From Undaria pinnatifida (taxonomy: Eukaryota > Sar > Phaeophyceae > Laminariales > Alariaceae), in the NCBI GenBank assembly GCA_012845835.1, contig JABAKD010000012.1, positions 9,413,973-9,477,972 of the forward strand: 64,000 nucleotides of DNA. Direction: 5' to 3'. Positions 12,992 to 23,736 of the stretch are shown in pieces. Both the position numbers and the translations under genes were made by a program. Position 1 is the stretch's first letter; each line of letters starts with the position of its first letter. The notes beneath the pieces are model-generated. The model did not search any database. It was not told where the DNA came from and saw only the letters and a list, made by a program, of their open reading frames with translations.

Positions 12992-14104
12992 ATGGCTGAA
13001 CAGGAGGGAGGTGACCCTGCGGCAAACCAACAGGGTGACCCGCAGGGCTTTGGTGAGAGAATGGATTCCTTAGAGTCTCGAGTGTCTCAAATGCTGGATA
13101 AGTTTTCTAACCAGCAGCAGATGCTCCAGACAGTTGTTGAGACACACCAGAGGGAGAATGTGGAGTCCTCTAGTTCGCGTGCTGCGCCGCGAGGCATCGA
13201 ACTAGAGTCTGGTGTGCACCAATCGGGTGCTGCCGGTAGGACCGCGGGGAGTACGGGAGGCGATACCCTAGGCTTTGGCGTGTCCGACATGAGGGTTGGG
13301 AGTAGGGGTGTTGTAGACCCAGGCTTGAACCCGCGTGTTTCTGATGAGAATCGTTCCTCTGTTCCTGCAGTAAACTTTGGTTCGGTTGACGGGACTGTTG
13401 GTGGGGCTTTAGGTAGCCAGTCCTCTGTTCCGCCCACTACCTCAGCAAGTGAGTGGTGGGGAAAAGTCGCTAGTGGGAACACACTGATCCCAGCGGCTGA
13501 CAGTAGTTCGGGGGAGAGCTTGGGTGGGGGTCTTTTCAAGAAAGTTCCCAAGGCTCCTGAATTTATCGGTACTGATGTATCGTATCCTTCATGGTCGCAG
13601 AATTTTCTGCTCAAAGCTCGTCACTACAATCTGAGCGAGCCGTTCACCTGTGACATCGACATTAAAATCGCCGACGTTAATTTCGACTTGACCCCTTGGG
13701 TAGAGAAGGGATACAGCGTTGGTGTACTGCGTCAGCATGAGATTGCTTGGTGGTTTCTGTTCGACTGCTTGAAGAAAGACAGCCAAAAAAACATGGCAAG
13801 GCAAGCTGGTTCCCCGTATAAGGCTTTTCGCGCGCTCAAGGATCACTTTCTACCGTTGAGTCAGAGTCAAATTCGAGTGCAGGAAGAAAAACTGAAGTCT
13901 CTGCGCATGCGTCCCCACGAGAATCTCACAACTTTCTTTTCATCCATCAGAGAGACGCTTGGTGTGTTGACCATGCTTGAAGTAACGAAGGATGATCGTG
14001 AAGTGTGCAATCTCATGCTGGAAGGACTGTCCCCCGAGTACAAGACTTTACGTGAGACTCTTGTGGTGTTCTGTTCGAATGACCCCTCTTTCATCGAGAC
14101 AAAA
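12992..14104 (+). CDS. gag: Gag N-terminal part, copia element 1
   Basis: Begins MAEQEGGDPAANQQGDPQGF and runs through a copia Gag region: W.Q.FLLKARHYNL, then IAWWFLFDCLKKDS, AFRALKDHFLPLSQ and the tail FIETKV. These correspond to UBN2/gag-type motifs that form the capsid. Sequence homologous to element 2 stops at about 14104. The reading frame goes on to 14293 only because it enters an inverted copy of downstream DNA, so the last ~60 codons are not gag. The zinc knuckle is missing. The start agrees with the first ATG after the LTR and with the start in element 2. Confidence 0.85.
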
Positions 14105-14492
14105 GTGTGTGAGCGACTCCTCTTCCCACAAGCGGCCATATCTCGGTTTCAACATCGTCGTCACTATCCTCCCCTCCCTCCTCTGCTACCTCTATCGGCA
14201 AAGAAGGTTGCAGCGGAGGGAGCTGTGACGGCAGCACCTCCCACGTCACATCCCTCGTTTCTATGTCAGTCCTTCGAGAGACCACCCGCGTGATTGTCAT
14301 AGAGTACTTACGAGGGCTGGTACTATTCAAGAAACGAGGGGTGTGACGTGGGAGGTGCTGCCGTCACAGCTCCCTCCGCTGCAACCTTCTTTGCCGATAG
14401 AGGTAGCAGAGGAGGGAGGGGAGGATAGTGACGACGATGTTGAAACCGAGATATGGCCGCTTGTGGGAAGAGGAGTCGCTCACACACTTTTG
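14100..14492. repeat. 163-bp palindrome (inverted repeat) replacing protease and integrase
   Basis: Left arm 14100-14262 is the reverse complement of right arm 14330-14492, with one mismatch noticed. The 67-bp spacer 14263-14329 is native integrase C-terminal sequence. The right arm is in its native place before RT, so the left arm is the added inverted copy. At the left junction gag (AAAGTGCGTGAGCG in element 2) resembles the arm end (AAAGTGTGTGAGCG), so a microhomology join is likely. Confidence 0.9.
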
Positions 14493-16601
14493 AAACGTGA
14501 TGCCGTGCCCTCTGGTGCGGGAGTCGAGGAGGTTGAGAGTGTTGGCGCAGGTAGTATAGGCCCGTCCTTTTCTGTTCCATCTTCCCCTGCTGAACCGTCT
14601 ACCCCCGTGAACATTTCTTCTGGTAGTGTAGCTCCTTCTGTGTCTTCGCCTGTGAATGACGGGGAGGGCCAGGGAGGGCAGGAATCAGGAGAGGTAGAGA
14701 TGGGGGATCTGGGAGGGGATGATGAGGTAGAGTCGATGGGGCAGGGAGGGCATGATGATAAAGAGTCGATTGGGTCGGGAGGACTGGTAGAGGCGGAGGC
14801 ATCCCCTCCAGCCGCTCGTCGTCTGCGGCATGTGGCCGAGCTTGCTGACTTTAATACTTCCGCGCGTGAAAATGATGAAGTGAGAGAAGGTAGGACTCGC
14901 GCGCAAACTCGTGCAGTCAACCAGCAGAGTGTACCCGGCCTCATGGCCACCCTAGGACCCATCTTCGCGACAGAGGTCGTGTACTCATTGTTGTCGGAGC
15001 AGAGAGCAGGTGATGAGACGGAATTGCCGAAAGAACTGGTTCAGGATGTAGAATCGGAGCCTGGTAGTTATCAGGAAGCCCAGCGTTCGAAGTACGCTAA
15101 GATTTGGGAAGGAGCCAGGTCTGCCGAAATTGAAGGCTTGATAAGAGCAGGAACGTTCACGTTGGCAGTAAAAGTCCCAATAGGCTGTAATGTGATTGAT
15201 GCTAGATGGGTTTTCGAGTGGAAAGCAGACGAAACAGGAAAGATAGTGAAGGCCAAGGCTAGGCTTGTAGCGAAGGGCTTCAAGCAGAAGTGTGGTGTGG
15301 ATTATCTTGAGACATTCTCGCCTACCGCAAATGCTGCATCTTTACGATTGCTGATAGTGTTGGCGTGTTTGTACAATTTGGAATTACTCCACTGGGATAT
15401 TGAGCAAGCATTTGTTCAGTCGGAATTGGACCACGAGGTGTTCATGAAGTTGCCTCCTGGCTGCGGGTCGATGTCAGGAAAGGTTGTCCGTTTGAACAAG
15501 AGTTTGTACGGATTGAAGCAGGCTTCTAGGACATTTTACAAGAGGCTGGCGTCGGAACTGAAGAGGATTGGTTTTGAGCAGTCAATGTCTAACCCCTGTG
15601 TCCTGCGTTTCATGATGGGAGACGAGGTATTGGGGAGGGTCGCGATCCACGTGGATGACGTTCTGTATGCAGGAAGTAAGAGCCTTGCCAAGGTGGTTGT
15701 GGCAGCACTAGGTGACTCTCTTCCTACGAAGGACTTGGGGGAGGTCAAGTTCTTTCTAGGTTGTGAATATATTCGCGACCGTGAGGCTGGTACGATTGAG
15801 ATTTCTCAGGAAAGTTATATCAGGAGTGTTCTCGAGAGATTCAATATATGTCGCACCAGCTCGATCCCTGCTTCCCTTGCCAACGATAACAGGTCCTTGA
15901 TGGAGGATGAGGGGGCAGGAGATGTGCCGTTCCGAGAGGTGGTGGGGAGCCTGATGTGGATCGCCAGCCAGACAAGGCCCGACATCGCGAATGCTGTGCG
16001 GGCGGTGGCGAGGCACTCTCACGAACCAAAGAGGAGCCACTGGAAGGCAGCTCAGAAGATTCTCAATTATCTTTTGGAAACGGCGCATCTGACTTTGAAG
16101 TTCAAGCAGGATAGTTCGGTAGACGCAGGCACGTTGGTGTATGTAGATGCTGACTTTGCAAGTGGGGCCACTGACCGTAGATCAGTTTCGGGTGCGATGG
16201 TTTTCGTGGCGGCGATGCTTGTAGTTTGGATTTCTAGGACGCAGAAATGCATTTCACAGTCAACTTCAGAAGCAGAGTATCTTGCGATGGGAGATGGTGT
16301 AAAGGAGGCTCTGTTTGTAAACGGAATGCTTCAGTTCCTGAGGCCTAGTGCGAAGCCTCGTAAGATAGATGTCCTTGAAGACAACGAGGGGGCGATTGCG
16401 CTCGCAGAGAACCCGCCGAGCTCGAGTAGGAGTAAGCACATCGATGTGAGGCACCACTTTCTTAGGAATCTGACCGAGGAGGGTGTGATCGAAGTCACCC
16501 ACGTCCCCAGCGAGAAACAACACGCGGACATCCTGGCGAAGGCGTTGCCGAGAGATCTTTTCGAAGTTCACCGCGACTTTGCACTTGGTATCAAGAAGTA
16601 G
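14343..16601 (+). CDS. pol: Reverse transcriptase and RNase H, copia element 1
   Basis: A 752-codon open frame. It starts inside the integrase C-terminal tail (WEVLPSQLPPLQPSLPIEVA), passes an acidic Ser/Gly-rich linker, then has the copia RT core: ARWVFEWKADETGKIVKAKA, then YLETFSPTANAASLR, then LYGLKQASRTFYKRL and the active site VAIHVDDVLYAG. RNase H follows (VYVDADFAS, then CISQSTSEAEYLA, HIDVRHHFLRN and KQHADILAKALPR). The frame is intact, unlike element 2. With no protease or integrase of its own the element would need proteins from a related copy. The listed start is just the first in-frame Met; the native polyprotein began upstream. Confidence 0.9.
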   Translation: MTWEVLPSQLPPLQPSLPIEVAEEGGEDSDDDVETEIWPLVGRGVAHTLLKRDAVPSGAGVEEVESVGAGSIGPSFSVPSSPAEPSTPVNISSGSVAPSVSSPVNDGEGQGGQESGEVEMGDLGGDDEVESMGQGGHDDKESIGSGGLVEAEASPPAARRLRHVAELADFNTSARENDEVREGRTRAQTRAVNQQSVPGLMATLGPIFATEVVYSLLSEQRAGDETELPKELVQDVESEPGSYQEAQRSKYAKIWEGARSAEIEGLIRAGTFTLAVKVPIGCNVIDARWVFEWKADETGKIVKAKARLVAKGFKQKCGVDYLETFSPTANAASLRLLIVLACLYNLELLHWDIEQAFVQSELDHEVFMKLPPGCGSMSGKVVRLNKSLYGLKQASRTFYKRLASELKRIGFEQSMSNPCVLRFMMGDEVLGRVAIHVDDVLYAGSKSLAKVVVAALGDSLPTKDLGEVKFFLGCEYIRDREAGTIEISQESYIRSVLERFNICRTSSIPASLANDNRSLMEDEGAGDVPFREVVGSLMWIASQTRPDIANAVRAVARHSHEPKRSHWKAAQKILNYLLETAHLTLKFKQDSSVDAGTLVYVDADFASGATDRRSVSGAMVFVAAMLVVWISRTQKCISQSTSEAEYLAMGDGVKEALFVNGMLQFLRPSAKPRKIDVLEDNEGAIALAENPPSSSRSKHIDVRHHFLRNLTEEGVIEVTHVPSEKQHADILAKALPRDLFEVHRDFALGIKK

Positions 16602-16667
16602 AAGTCTGAGTCGTTTTGTTTTTGTTTTTGTTTGATATGTATTTGGCCTGGTAGATACAACAGCCCC

Positions 16668-16676
16668 TAGGGAGGG
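16668..16676 (+). promoter_or_regulatory. Polypurine tract, copia element 1
   Basis: AGGGAGGG lies directly before the TG of the 3' LTR, the usual place for the plus-strand primer. Element 2 has AGGAAGGG in the same place (25213-25220). Confidence 0.75.
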
Positions 16677-17209
16677 TGTTCGTGATAGCGGCATGTATGT
16701 ATCAACTGTACTGCGGTGAAACTCTGATTGGTTGGTTTGAATAGCAGAAGTGTTGATTGTATGTTGTTGTACCAGAATACTCTTCTTGTGGTGCTACGGT
16801 ACTTCGGTAGATTGTACATGTGCACGAGTTATACATCGGACCGTAGTGGTGTGTACGGTACGTTGGTATGTCGGTACGTTGGACACATTGACGAGTAGGA
16901 ACATTCCTGTAGTGTTGCTAACACGATATAGCTTGTCTCAACGAACAGCCTAGCAATAAGTTACAGTTACATACGTTGTGTCACGGAGGTAAGTTACAGG
17001 GATCGTCTCGTGGTATCACCCACGAGCAGTCCCACAGGTATGTACGAGTAGGCACTATGCGAGGAGGTTTAGGTATTCGACTACGAGCGGTTGTTACTGG
17101 GCTGTGGAGAGTTGGCCCACATGACCCACTCCACTTTCTGACCTGTCTCTCCAGACATTGGTCTCTCTAATATAATACCTTTTCTCCAGAAGCCACTGAT
17201 TTACCAACA
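16677..17209 (+). repeat. 3' LTR of copia element 1
   Basis: 533-bp copy of 12371-12903, TG...CA ends, followed by the duplicated GGAAA. Confidence 0.95.
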
Positions 17210-17214
17210 GGAAA

Positions 17215-17545
17215 TGTACTCCATTGTATTCGCAAAATTAGATATATCACGCAGCTTGCAAAGATGAGTATCGAATCTAAATTTATCGAACTCACAACTG
17301 ACGTGTCAAGCAGCTTTTTTCGAAATGATAAAAAACAATATCTGCCTGTGACTCCTGCAAGAATCGACCTCTACAAATAACCCACTTTATACTTGAATCC
17401 TAATTCGCATCCAAGCTCTATCCCCGTGCCATCGGTGGGGGCCTATCATCCCCTCTCCCCCCTGGTCCTTCTCGCTTCCTGGCGGTCCCTAAGCTGGAGT
17501 TTGAAGCACGACACCCTCTTCGAAGTGGCGACCTGTGTAGTCACT
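17215..17545. other. Flank of copia 1 with one copy of the dispersed CKL motif
   Basis: Contains, on the minus strand around 17235-17305, the motif whose translation includes FDTHLCKL, also found at 30.8, 32.9, 42.0, 54.3 and 59.4 kb. I see no gene. Confidence 0.5.
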
Positions 17546-18260
17546 GTTATGGTATTCCCCTCCTGGAAGCCTAACAATGCGTAACATATAGGATACGGCT
17601 GGATAAAAAGGGTGTTACATGCCTTTGAAGGCATGTACGTATAGGAAAAAGGGGATGATACTTTTGCCTCGCGGAATCGAACGCTATTCAGTTCGTCCGT
17701 GGCGTGTGTGGAACTAATACAAGAGCTTATCTAGTACAAGTGAGTGGCCAACGTGGAACCTGCCTAGTAGAGAAACCTGCAAAGGGTAGTCTGTGTCTGT
17801 AACAGCCCCTTAATCTTATTATACATGGCGTCGTCGGCAGGACTTGGACATTCTCTGTTTGCAGGTAGAGGTGTGGGAGTAGATTTTGAAGAGCCGCATC
17901 TTCGAGTCACGTTCTAGATCGTGGAACCGGTGCTTCCCCGAATCTTCCATGTTTCTGCATATACGGCTGATCAGGGTGGGCTAGTGTTATGGTAATCCCC
18001 TGGAAAGATAATAAGGCGTAAGGTATGGGGTACGGCTAGATATAAAAGGGTTTCACATGCCTTTGAAGGCATGCGCGTACTAATAAGAAAAATGTGATGA
18101 TGATTTTGCCTCGCGGAATTGAACGCTATTCAGTTCGTCCGTGGCGTGTGTGGCACTAATACAAAAGCTTATCTAGTTCAAGTGAGTGGCCAACGTGGAA
18201 CCTGCCTAGTAGAGAAACCTGCAAAGGGTGGTCTGTGTCTGTAACAGCCCCTTAATCTTA
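17546..18260 (-). repeat. Duplicated ~275-bp tRNA-derived (SINE-like) repeat
   Basis: Two direct copies (17546-17822 and 17987-18260) are highly similar along their length. Each carries, on the minus strand, GCGTTCGATTCC (B box) and an upstream A-box-like TACTAGATAAGC, consistent with an internal RNA polymerase III promoter of a tRNA-derived SINE. A small stem (ATGCCTTTGAAGGCAT) lies at 17619-17634 and again in copy 2. The acceptor stem does not pair well, so these are not working tRNAs. Confidence 0.6.
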
Positions 18261-18366
18261 TTTTATCACCGAGACGATTTGCAGCAAACGTTCGATCTTT
18301 TACCACCCCCTTTCTTACCATCGACCTACCATTCAGCTTCCACCTCGTCGATTACTGTGCTGCCCT

Positions 18367-19090
18367 CTACCCCGAGACGCCCGAAGTTTTCCACCGCCAT
18401 AGTGGCAAGTTTGTGACTCCGTTTGTCGAAGGACGCATGTCCCGGACGAGCGTGATGTTGGCGCTTGCACGCCTTGGAGGTAGAGACAGCTGAATCATTC
18501 CATCATGATCAGCACTGCCTACTCGCAGGTGTACATGCGCTTGAGGGCCAGCATGAGTGACATCCAGTAGGATGGACTTGTCCCTATACGCCCTGTTTGG
18601 GGCGTCTTGGAGACCTCCTCTTCGAACGAGCCACGTATGTCCATTCGCGGGCTCCGATCTGCAGTGAATGGTTCGCCGCTCTGAACTTGATGTGGAATCG
18701 CTGATGACTGTTTCAACGTGCGGGAGGTCACGTGGTGTGGTCGACATGCGCCTCTGCCCTGGCATGGGTGCGTGCGTGGCGGGTGTTTACGTCGACTACT
18801 TCGCAGCAGGGGAAGCTCACTGCCACGTGCTCCTCGATCTCCACGAAACGCCCTTCCATACCCACAAACTCTTCTGCGGGTATGACACGGAGTGAGTCCG
18901 TTGACCTCACTCGAAGGCACGCCGTGGCTCTTGCCCCCTGTAGAATTCGATAGCGAGCCTTGGCGAAGGTCTTGGTCTCGCTCCCCCCCAGCGGATCGCC
19001 TGGTCCGGCGAGGCATGCTGTCTCCGGTAGCTCCCCCATCGGAGCGGTGTGTGCAGCGTGCCGACCATGATTCACCAACTTGCCCAACTT
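18367..19090 (-). pseudogene. C-terminal remnant of a non-LTR (LINE-type) retrotransposon
   Basis: Three minus-strand frames together give one broken protein: PCCEVVDVNTRHARTHARAE, then SRTLK..SAIPHQVQSGEPFTADR..RMDI, then RGGLQDAPNRAYRDKSILLDVTHA and GSADHDG. This order (a Cys/His cluster with N.DTRHART, then YRDKSILLDVTHADPQA) is one I recall from C-terminal ends of RT polyproteins in oomycete and algal LINE-like elements. At least two frameshifts separate the parts. No RT catalytic domain is present, so only the 3' end remains. The family name should be checked by search. Confidence 0.5.
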
Positions 19091-19537
19091 CTATCGGGCT
19101 TTCCGGGAATTGGTGGTTACGGCATCATGTACAGCCAGCATATCGGCCTCTAGGGATCTCGAGGCCAGGTCTCCCTCCGCACCTGGAATCCAGTCCAGAA
19201 TTCGGGGAAGATGCCCGCCATCGCCTCCTTCGTTACCCCCGTGTATCTCGGATCTCCCGCAAGCTACCTGCTAGCTGAGCACTGGGGCTAATTTTTATCG
19301 CGAGAAGAATTCAGCATATTCTTCCCTCGTTGATTCGCGTCGATTTGTACCTACCCACGCTGCTCGAGGCGATTTCAGCTGTTAGTTGATCTTTTTTTCC
19401 CATTTATTTCTGCAAATAAACACAAGCCAACAAAGCTCACAACGGTGGTTATTTAACTCAAGGACCAACGCTAGTATTAATAGTAGAGTAGTATTCGAGT
19501 GTAATTCCACTAGACCACCGGGGCGACCGGCTCTATA

Positions 19538-19622
19538 TCACTCACTGCCCCGGTGGTGTATCAGGCTATATCCTCGAGCCTGGTATAGGTCAGCTTCGTG
19601 GGTTCGAATCCCCCCGAGTGCG
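19538..19622 (+). tRNA. tRNA-like sequence, probably pseudogene or SINE head
   Basis: GGGTTCGAATCCC at 19599-19612 is a strong B box/T-arm. An A-box-like GGTGGTGTATCAGGC lies about 45 bp upstream. The ends CACTC and GAGTG can pair as part of an acceptor stem, and GCC/GGC as a D-stem. The anticodon stem pairs poorly, so no anticodon is assigned. The opposite strand reads GGIRTHE, a common artefact of reading a tRNA backwards. Confidence 0.4.
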
Positions 19623-19731
19623 TACTCGTATAATTTTTCGTCTTGCGCATTATTTGAATCGCGGAAAGCGTGAGAGCGTGAGTTAGCAACACTCGATGAA
19701 AATCGACGATCAGTGGGTGCTGAACCGTATG

Positions 19732-20159
19732 TGTTCGTGATAGCGGCCGTGTGTATCGACAGAGCTGCGGTAGAACATCTGATTGGATGATTTGAATAGC
19801 GGAACTGTCGATCTGAGGTTGCCGAGCTATCACATAGGAATACTCTTTGTGGTGCTGCGGTAGTTCGGCAGATTGTACACACCTAAGGGTTATACGTTGG
19901 ACCGTAGGAGTATGTATGGTACATCGGACAATTTTCAGGTAGAATACTCCCGTATTGTTGCTAGAGGTCGGATTAACGGCTTATTGCCGTGATCGGTACA
20001 TTGCATTGATCCGATTGTGTGCATCTTTCCGAAGTAGCGTGGAAGCTCGCAGCCTTTGTGCTCGCCCCACTCGTTCACTCTACTTCCCGACCTGTCTCTC
20101 CAGACCAAGGTCTCACTAAAATAATATCTCTTTTTCCAGAAGTCGCGGATGCACCAACA
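19732..20159 (+). repeat. 5' LTR of copia element 2
   Basis: TGTTCGTGAT...CCAACA, 428 bp. It is followed by the same palindromic CGCTATAGCG as in element 1. Confidence 0.92.
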
Positions 20160-20247
20160 CGCTATAGCGCATCAGTCGGCTGCTGCTTCGTCCACCTGGA
20201 CTTGCTCGACTGGTCTGTCGAGGAAGGCTTGATCACCCTGCCTCATC

Positions 20248-21115
20248 ATGGCTGAACTGGGGAACGAGAATCCTGCGGTCAGCCCATCTCAGGATGGATC
20301 GCAGGAGGTTGGTGAGAGGATGGTTAGAGACACAGTTGTCTGAGCTTGCGACTCTAGTGTCATCTCAGCAAGATCTACTTAAGTCGCTCGTTGAGATGCA
20401 GCGAGAAAAGGAAGTGGAGTCCTCTGGTTCTGAGCGTGTTGCACCTAGAGACACTGGACTAGAGGCTGGTGCGCACCGATCGGGTTCCACCGGCGGGGCC
20501 GCGGGAAGTACGGGCGGCGATGCCCAAGGCTTTGGCGTGTCCAGCATGCGGGTTGGGAGTAGCGAGTGTTAGCTCAGGCTTGAACCCCCATGTATCTGCT
20601 GAAAATCGTTCCTCTGTTCCTGCAGTAAACTTTGGTTCGAATCACGGGACTGTCGGTAGGGCTGCTGTAGGTAGCCAGTCCGCTGTTCCGCCCGCTTCTT
20701 CTCTGTCGAGTGAATGGTGGGAAAACGTCGCCAGTGGAAACACTCTGATTCCTGGGGCTGATTCCGATTGCAAACATTGGTTTTGACTTGACCCCCTGGA
20801 TAGAGAAGGGTTTTAATGTGGGTGTGATTCATCAGGCGGAGATAGCTTGGTGGTTTCTGTTCGACTGCTTGAAGAAGGATAGTCTGGAAACCATGGCTAG
20901 GTACGCTGGTTCTCCCAGCAAGGCGTTTCGCGTGCTAAAGGATCATTTTCGGTCGTTGAGCCAGAGGCAGATTCGTGTACAGGAGGAGAAACTGACGTCA
21001 CTGCGCATGCGTTCGAACGAAAATCCCGCAACCTTACTTGCATCCATGAGAGAGACGCTTGGTGTTCTGCAAATGCTTGAAGTCAGAAAGATGACAGGGA
21101 GGTGTGCAATCTGAT
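20248..21115 (+). pseudogene. gag: gag, N-terminal and central part, copia element 2
   Basis: Starts MAELGNENPAVSPSQDGSQE, matching the start of element 1 gag, but shifts frame near 20320, 20570 and 20770. Compared with element 1 about 150 bp are missing near 20765 (after NTLIPGADS), so FLLKARHYNL is lost. IAWWFLFDCLKKDS and VQEEKLTSLRMRSNENPATL remain. A further frameshift at about 21090 leads into the next open frame. Confidence 0.85.
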
Positions 21116-22328
21116 GCTTGAAGGGCTGTCGCACGAGTGCAAGACTTTGCGTGAGACGCTTGTGGTGTTCTGTCCGAATGACCCATCGTTCATCGAGACT
21201 AAAGTGCGTGAGCGTTACCTAGAATTGCAGGCACAGGGTGGTTCGAAGAAGCACAGTAATGTTGCTCTGGTGTCTTGGACTGAGAGTAAGAGTAGCAAGA
21301 AGCACAACAACAAGCCGAAGTCTAACTCCGAGTCTGATTCGTCCAAGAAAAGGAATTTTCAGAGGAAGTATTTCAAGTGTGGGGAGAAGGGTCACTTGAG
21401 GAAGGACTGCCTGGCTCGCATAATCACTTATCCCACACAGACTGGGAAGTCCGAGGCCGACGAGGATGAGAGCGGTGAGAAGTATGACGTTTCTTATTTG
21501 GAGTGTCTGCTAGCACGCCGGAATGATGTGATTGTGCAGGCATGTGAAGAGTTGGGCAGTATGATGTGTGATGTTTCTGGTTTGAATTGTATGCTAACAT
21601 CACGAGATGATCTGATTTTGAGCGCTGTCAACAAGGATATGATTATGAACGCTGTTAACAAGTCTAAGTGTTTCGAGGATTGGTATGCGGACACGGGCAC
21701 TGCTTTTCACATGACAGATTATCTCGCTTGCATGAAATATTTGAAGCCTTGCCAGAAGAAGGTTAACGGGATTAGTGGCGTGTCTTGTGAGGTGGAATTC
21801 TCTGGAACACTGGAGTTGGTGTTTGTAACTGCTGACAGCGAGTTTTCAGTAGAGCTGAAGAACGTGTTGTACTCCCCCCACTTGGAATACAACCTCTTTT
21901 CACCGAGCGCAGAGTTTGATGGCGAGTCATGGAATGGTCTTGGTGGTGCTGATGGTGTTATGACTGCTTTTCAAGGACAAGTCACTTTTCAGAACTTCGA
22001 TGGCATGATGATTGCGACTGCGTATCGTCTAGGAGAAGACTCTGTTGGTACGGTGTTGGCTGCCCTCACTCCTTCAAACCCCAAGCATGAAACCACGATG
22101 GATGTGAACGAGTTCCACAACATTTATGCTCATTCGCACGAGGGATTGCTTCGTATTACTGCAAAGCGACGGTACCGAGTTGAATCATGCATGCTTGTAC
22201 GGGGTGTTCAATGTCGAAGGCTATTAGGGAAGGAATTTCTCATGAAACTAAACGTAGATCAGATAAAAAGGTGGGCAGAGTTTTCGTTGACCTGGGAGAG
22301 AGGAAGGATGTGCGTCCGTAGGGGGTAA
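21102..22328 (+). pseudogene. Gag C-terminus, zinc knuckle, protease and integrase N-terminus, copia element 2
   Basis: Continues gag (LEGLSHECKTLRETLVVFCP), then a Lys/Ser-rich basic stretch and a zinc knuckle YFKCGEKGHLRKDC. The first Cys of the CX2CX4HX4C motif is Tyr here. The aspartic protease motif YADTGTAFHMTD follows, then VLYSPHLEYNLFSP and the start of the integrase pre-domain (FHNIYAHSHEGLLRI). The frame then drifts into nonsense and stops, so protease and integrase would not be made as one chain. Confidence 0.85.
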
Positions 22329-22338
22329 ACACTACCCC

Positions 22339-23736
22339 ATGATTGTGAAAGATGATTTCACAAGGCGTGCATGGATGTATTTCCTGATGAATAAATCAGA
22401 CGCTGGCAGTGTTTTCCGAAGTTTTTTTGCGAGTGTGCGTGCTGATGGGATCCCATCATTAGTTAAGATTGTTAGATCTGACAATGGAGGGGAGATTTTC
22501 GGGGGGAACTCGCATCTGTGTGAGCCTTTGATCAAATAAGAGTTCACTCCGGCTTATAGTCCACAATATAATGGTGTTGCAGAGCGTGGGTTGGGATTGA
22601 TTGAGGAGGCCGCGATGGCGGCTCGTATTCAGGCGAACGTTCTTTTTGGGCATGTGCAGTTACCCAAGACTGACAAAATCTGGGCTGAAACTATGCACTG
22701 GGCTTGCGAAGCAATGAACCACACCGCATGTTCTGCTAACCCTGACTCTAAATCACCGTATGAGATGGTGCATGGGGAACCTCGTCCTGCTAGAAGGTAT
22801 CCGTTTTTGAAACCGGCGTACTGCAGGTGGCAGCGACCGTCGAAGCTGCTACCGAAGGGTGAGAGTTTATTTTATGTCGGTCCTTCGAGCGACCACCCCC
22901 CTGATTGTGATAGAGTACTTACGAGGGCTGGGACTATTCAGGAAACGAGAGATGTGATGTGGGAGGTGTTGCCGTCACAGCTCCCTCCACTGCAACCTTC
23001 CTTGCCGATAGAGGTCGCAGAGGAGGAAGGGGACGCAAAGTGCGACGACGATGTAGAAGCCGAGGTATGGCCGATTGTTGGGAGAGGAGTTTCTCACACA
23101 CTTTTAAGACGTGATGTAACGGCTTCTGGTGCAGGAATCGATGAGGTTGTCAGTGTTGATGCAGGCAGTATAGGCCAATCCCCCTCTGTTCCGTCTTCCC
23201 TCTCTGAACCTTCTTCGCCCGTGAAAAATTCCTCTGATGGAGCAGCTCCCTCTGTGTCTTCTCCAGCGCCTGAGACTGATGGGGAGGGGCAGGGAGGGCA
23301 GGAGGCAGGGGAGGTAGAGATGGGGGATCCGGGAGGGGATGATGAAGCAGAGTCGATTGGGCCGGGATGGCATGATGATATAGAATCGATTGGGTCGGGA
23401 GGGCCGGTAGAGGCGGAGGCACCCCTTCCAGCCGCTCGTCGTCCGCATCATGTCGCTGAGCTTGCTGACTTTAATACTCCTGCGCGTGAGAATGATGAAG
23501 TAAGAGACGGTAGAACTCGCGCGCAAACCCGTGCAGTTAATCAACAGAGCGTACCCGGCCTTGTGGCCACCCTAGGACCCATATCCGCATCAGAGATAGT
23601 ATATGCATTTGTAGCGGAGCAGAGAGCAGGTGACGAAATCGAATCGCCGAAAGAACTAGTTCAGGATGTTGAGTCAGAGCCTAGTAGCTATCAAGAAGCC
23701 CAGCAAAATCAAAGTACGCCAAGATTTGGGAGGTAG
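22339..23736 (+). pseudogene. Integrase catalytic core and tail, copia element 2
   Basis: Integrase core motifs are present: VKDDFTRRAWMYFL, VRSDNGGEIF (second catalytic Asp) and YSPQYNGVAERG (catalytic Glu). A TAA at 22538-22540 interrupts between LIK and EFTPAYSP, probably a CAA-to-TAA change. The C-terminal tail (MWEVLPSQLPPLQPSLPIEV) and the acidic linker match element 1. This shows what element 1 has lost. Confidence 0.88.

Larger units (their letters stand above)
12366..17214 (+). mobile_element. Ty1/copia element 1, young, internally deleted and palindromic
   Basis: Complete LTR-to-LTR element, LTRs at 12371-12903 and 16677-17209, flanked by the 5-bp duplication GGAAA (12366-12370 and 17210-17214). 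The two 533-bp LTRs differ at only one position that I could find (G12730 against A17036), so insertion was recent. The interior has gag, then a 163-bp inverted repeat, then reverse transcriptase and RNase H. The gag zinc knuckle, protease and almost all of integrase are absent. A purine-rich tract (AGGGAGGG) sits just before the 3' LTR. The order RT-RNase H after integrase remnants and the VDD active site place it in copia. Confidence 0.95.

Noticed and set aside
12992-14293. Gag ORF taken as a full native protein
   Set aside because: The last ~60 codons come from an inverted copy of downstream DNA, so only up to about 14104 is gag.
19538-19882. Minus-strand protein containing GGIRTHE
   Set aside because: This string is the usual artefact of translating a tRNA-like sequence in reverse.
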